7,471 nt of DNA from the NCBI GenBank assembly GCA_003491845.1, contig DNBN01000160.1, forward strand, positions 13,133 through 20,603. Reading direction: 5' to 3'. Below the pieces are notes generated by a model. It ran no database searches, was not told the DNA's origin, and worked only from the letters and a program-made list of their open reading frames with translations. This document shows, in pieces, positions 5,802 to 7,471 of the stretch (positions are counted from its first letter, which is position 1; each line of letters starts with the position of its first letter). Both the position numbers and the translations under genes were made by a program. This DNA comes from Porticoccaceae bacterium. Lineage in GTDB: Bacteria; Pseudomonadota; Gammaproteobacteria; Pseudomonadales; Porticoccaceae.

Positions 5802-6731
5802 ATGTCGTTTAATCCCTCAAACATATCAACTCAAGTTCAGCAATGGCGTCAACGAGGCGAAATTGTGTCACTGCTTGGGCGGTCGATTTTTGTCATTGAC
5901 GAAGGCAGTCATGATCTACCAGTTATTGTGTTGCTCCATGGATTTCCAACATCGAGCTGGGATTGGCAACCCATATGGGACACTCTTGGAGGAACCTATC
6001 GTTTAATTGCTTTAGATATGTTGGGTTTTGGATTTTCCGAAAAACCCAATAACCGAGACTATAGTATTCATGGGCAGGCCGACATTGTGGAAGCCTTAGT
6101 CAAGGCCAAGGGCCTTAATCATTTTCATGTATTAGCCCATGATTATGGCGATACAGTAGCCCAGGAATTGCTAGCGCGACAAATAGAGAGTACTGGTGCA
6201 GGAATATGGCTTTCCTGCTGCTTCCTTAATGGAGGATTATTTCCAGAAACACATAGGGCGCTGGTAACACAAAAGCTGTTGCTTAGCCCAGTGGGGAGAT
6301 TTGTTAATCGCTTTACCGGATATTCTAAGTTTAGCCAAAACTTTAGCTCCGTTTTTGGCCGCGACACTAAACCGACTGAACAAAATTTACATGATTTTTG
6401 GTGGCTTATTAATATTAATAATGGCAAGCATCTATTCCATAATTTAATCACCTATATGAGAGACAGAATAAATCATCGAGATCGATGGGTAACTGCCTTA
6501 CAAACGGCTCCTATGCCATTGGCATTGATCAATGGTTCTGTAGACCCAGTTTCTGGCGCTCACATGGTTGCTCGATACAAGACATTGTCATGTCGATTAG
6601 ATTACTGTGCAGAACTTCCATTAATTGGACACTATCCCCAAGTCGAGGCTCCTAAAGACGTTCTGCAGCATTACAAAATATTTATTGAGAATATCAACAA
6701 AGACGAAATGGATGGTAATGGCTCTGGCTAA
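5802..6731 (+). CDS. MEST/PEG1-like alpha/beta hydrolase with Asp nucleophile
   Basis: This 309-residue alpha/beta hydrolase has no signal peptide and is likely cytoplasmic. Oxyanion motif HGFPTSSWDW (46-55), LDMLGFGFSEKP (71-82), nucleophile elbow AHDYGDTVAQELL with Asp114, acid Asp248 in NGSVDPV, and His277 in GHYPQVE form an Asp-His-Asp triad like epoxide hydrolases and haloalkane dehalogenases. Many stretches recall vertebrate MEST (mesoderm-specific transcript): HGFPTSS-DW, IALD-LGFGFS-KP, HDYGDTVAQELL, NGG-FPETHR, RWV-AL, DPV and SHYPQ-E. This comparison is from memory, not an alignment. The reaction is unproven even for MEST; epoxide or other ester-intermediate hydrolysis is the family expectation. 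AAGGAG at 5788-5793 lies 8 bases before the ATG, a strong start. It is divergent from the amidohydrolase, and its stop codon lies inside a hairpin (6721-6751). Confidence 0.9.
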   Translation: MSFNPSNISTQVQQWRQRGEIVSLLGRSIFVIDEGSHDLPVIVLLHGFPTSSWDWQPIWDTLGGTYRLIALDMLGFGFSEKPNNRDYSIHGQADIVEALVKAKGLNHFHVLAHDYGDTVAQELLARQIESTGAGIWLSCCFLNGGLFPETHRALVTQKLLLSPVGRFVNRFTGYSKFSQNFSSVFGRDTKPTEQNLHDFWWLININNGKHLFHNLITYMRDRINHRDRWVTALQTAPMPLALINGSVDPVSGAHMVARYKTLSCRLDYCAELPLIGHYPQVEAPKDVLQHYKIFIENINKDEMDGNGSG

Positions 6732-6751
6732 GCAGACTGCTTACTCAGAGC
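6721..6751 (+). terminator. Hairpin over the stop codon of the MEST-like gene, possible terminator
   Basis: GCTCTG (6721-6726) pairs with CAGAGC (6746-6751), and inside it TAAGCA (6729-6734) pairs with TGCTTA (6738-6743) around a GAC loop. The two 6-base stems are separated by a 2x2 internal loop. The stop codon TAA (6729-6731) is part of the stem. No T-run follows, so rho-independent termination is uncertain. Confidence 0.4.
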
Positions 6752-6841
6752 TAATAAGCTTGTCTACGATAGCAACTGTTGCTGCAATATTAGTCTGAAA
6801 CATTAGCCTTAAACGGCTAACCTTGAGTTTTTAGCTCTGAG
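6744..6841 (+). other. Highly structured intergenic element
   Basis: CTCAGAGCTAA (6744-6754) and TTAGCTCTGAG (6831-6841) are a perfect 11-base inverted repeat. It encloses two further perfect hairpins, AGCAA/TTGCT (6771-6775 and 6779-6783) and TTAGCC/GGCTAA (6803-6808 and 6815-6820, 6-base loop). As RNA this can fold as a three-way junction. Its left arm competes with the hairpin at 6721-6751, because both use CAGAGC 6746-6751. TTTTT at 6828-6832 follows the inner hairpin, so part of it may act as a weak terminator. Its role (3' UTR structure, terminator cluster, small RNA or dispersed palindromic repeat) is not known. Confidence 0.45.
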
Positions 6842-6862
6842 ATAGCCTTTAAAACGTTTTTA

Positions 6863-6891
6863 TTGACTCTTCATTGACTAAACTTTATTTT
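6863..6891 (+). promoter_or_regulatory. Candidate sigma-70 promoter for the exported hydrolase gene
   Basis: TTGACT (6863-6868, five of six to the -35 consensus) and TATTTT (6886-6891, four of six to -10) are 17 bases apart, about 80 bases before the gene. The -35 is repeated: ATTGACT occurs at 6862-6868 and 6873-6879, an 11-base period equal to one DNA turn, which could form an activator site. A palindrome AAAACGTTTT (6851-6860) lies just upstream. Confidence 0.4.
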
Positions 6892-6969
6892 GATAGCAGT
6901 CGACAAATAATAAGCGTAAAAAATCTCTACTTTGTTTCATGAAATCCAACAGTTAAAGGGGGCTCTAAT

Positions 6970-7471
6970 ATGGGTGGACAGACAATCGTAACATCAACGA
7001 ATTTTCTTAGTCTCTTATTGCATCGACAACTCAAATGGTTAATCTATACCCTTTTATATTTGCCAAGCGCGGCTTTTGGAGCGGAAACAGGCACACCTTA
7101 TGTGTCAAATTATGCAGACTTTGGTGATGTAAAAATACACTATGTGACCACTGATCAGTTCAATAATCCCGACAAAAAAGATCAACCTCTGATGCTTTTT
7201 TTACATGGTTTTCCACATTTTTGGTACTCCTGGAAAAGCCAACTAAGCGCGTTTGACGATGATTTTAGAGTGGTGGCTATGGATGGTCGCGGCTATAACC
7301 TTTCTTCTAAACCCCAGCATATCAGTGACTATAAAATTTCAAAACTAGTTGAGGATGTCAACCAGCTGTCCAAGCAACTTGCACCCAACCAAAAAATCAT
7401 TTTAATTGGGCATGACTGGGGTGGCTGTTTAGCTTGGGCTTTTGCTCAAAAATATCCAAACAAAGTGGACA
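6970..7471 (+). CDS. Exported epoxide-hydrolase-like alpha/beta hydrolase (3' end outside window)
   Basis: The first 167 codons of this gene are present and the frame stays open to the window end. Residues about 20-38 (LKWLIYTLLYLPSAAFGAET) look like a signal peptide with a possible cleavage after AFGA, preceded by an unusually long N-region. The mature part starts the alpha/beta hydrolase fold: VKIHYV, oxyanion motif LHGFPHFWYSW (78-88), MDGRGYNLSSKP (104-115), and nucleophile elbow GHDWGG with Asp149. The HGFP plus GHDWGG pattern is typical of soluble epoxide hydrolases and related dehalogenases. The acid and histidine, and the cap tyrosines that would separate these, lie beyond the window. 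The start is supported by AAAGGGGG at 6955-6962, 7 bases before the ATG. It follows the MEST-like gene by 238 bases with its own candidate promoter. Confidence 0.88.
   Translation, partial: MGGQTIVTSTNFLSLLLHRQLKWLIYTLLYLPSAAFGAETGTPYVSNYADFGDVKIHYVTTDQFNNPDKKDQPLMLFLHGFPHFWYSWKSQLSAFDDDFRVVAMDGRGYNLSSKPQHISDYKISKLVEDVNQLSKQLAPNQKIILIGHDWGGCLAWAFAQKYPNKVD

Noticed and set aside
6143..6451. 102-codon minus-strand open frame inside the MEST-like gene
   Set aside because: It is antisense to conserved catalytic and cap sequence and its translation has no family features.
5802..7471. The two right-hand hydrolases as a recent tandem duplication
   Set aside because: They differ in elbow sequence (HDYGDT versus GHDWGG), export signal and overall sequence, so they belong to different subfamilies.

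Overview
The window looks like chromosomal DNA of a Gram-negative bacterium, most likely a free-living, possibly marine, gammaproteobacterium. That placement is an inference from moderate-to-low GC, clear AGGAG-type ribosome binding sites, ATG starts with short 1-4 base overlaps, and the mix of gene families. There are no transposases, integrases, rRNA or tRNA genes or CRISPR arrays. Seven protein genes and one 3'-truncated gene fragment are seen; the first gene is also cut by the window edge.

Left part (1-3389, + strand). Three tightly overlapping genes form a coupled unit: a membrane-anchored serine alpha/beta hydrolase (5' end missing), an O6-alkylguanine-DNA alkyltransferase (Ogt/MGMT), and a membrane-anchored DM13-domain protein. 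After a 112-base gap with a perfect 13-base palindrome come a small four-helix membrane protein and, 42 bases later, a transporter of the bile acid:sodium symporter (BASS/SBF) fold. These last two may belong to the same transcript or to a second one.

Middle (3390-5801). A 337-base non-coding stretch separates the convergent ends of the transporter and a minus-strand amidohydrolase of the N-acyl-D-amino-acid deacylase type (COG3653-like). The amidohydrolase keeps the HxH, Cys and Asp metal/catalytic positions, but I cannot find the two later zinc-ligand histidines. A 194-base divergent promoter region with several dyads lies between it and the next gene.

Right part (5802-7471, + strand). Two aspartate-nucleophile alpha/beta hydrolases follow. 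The first resembles the vertebrate MEST/PEG1 protein over nearly its whole length. The second is an exported epoxide-hydrolase-like protein that runs off the window. Between them, positions 6721-6841 hold an unusually dense set of inverted repeats that can form mutually exclusive RNA folds.

Taken together, the window carries three alpha/beta hydrolases with different active-site types and cell locations, an amidohydrolase and an organic-anion-type transporter. This fits accessory catabolism or detoxification of a small organic compound (ester, amide or epoxide), next to a DNA alkylation repair gene. The substrate cannot be read from the sequence. The most interesting unexplained signals are the structured intergenic element at 6721-6841, the MEST-like bacterial hydrolase, the amidohydrolase with an apparently reduced metal site, and the transporter with Arg at an expected sodium-site Gln.
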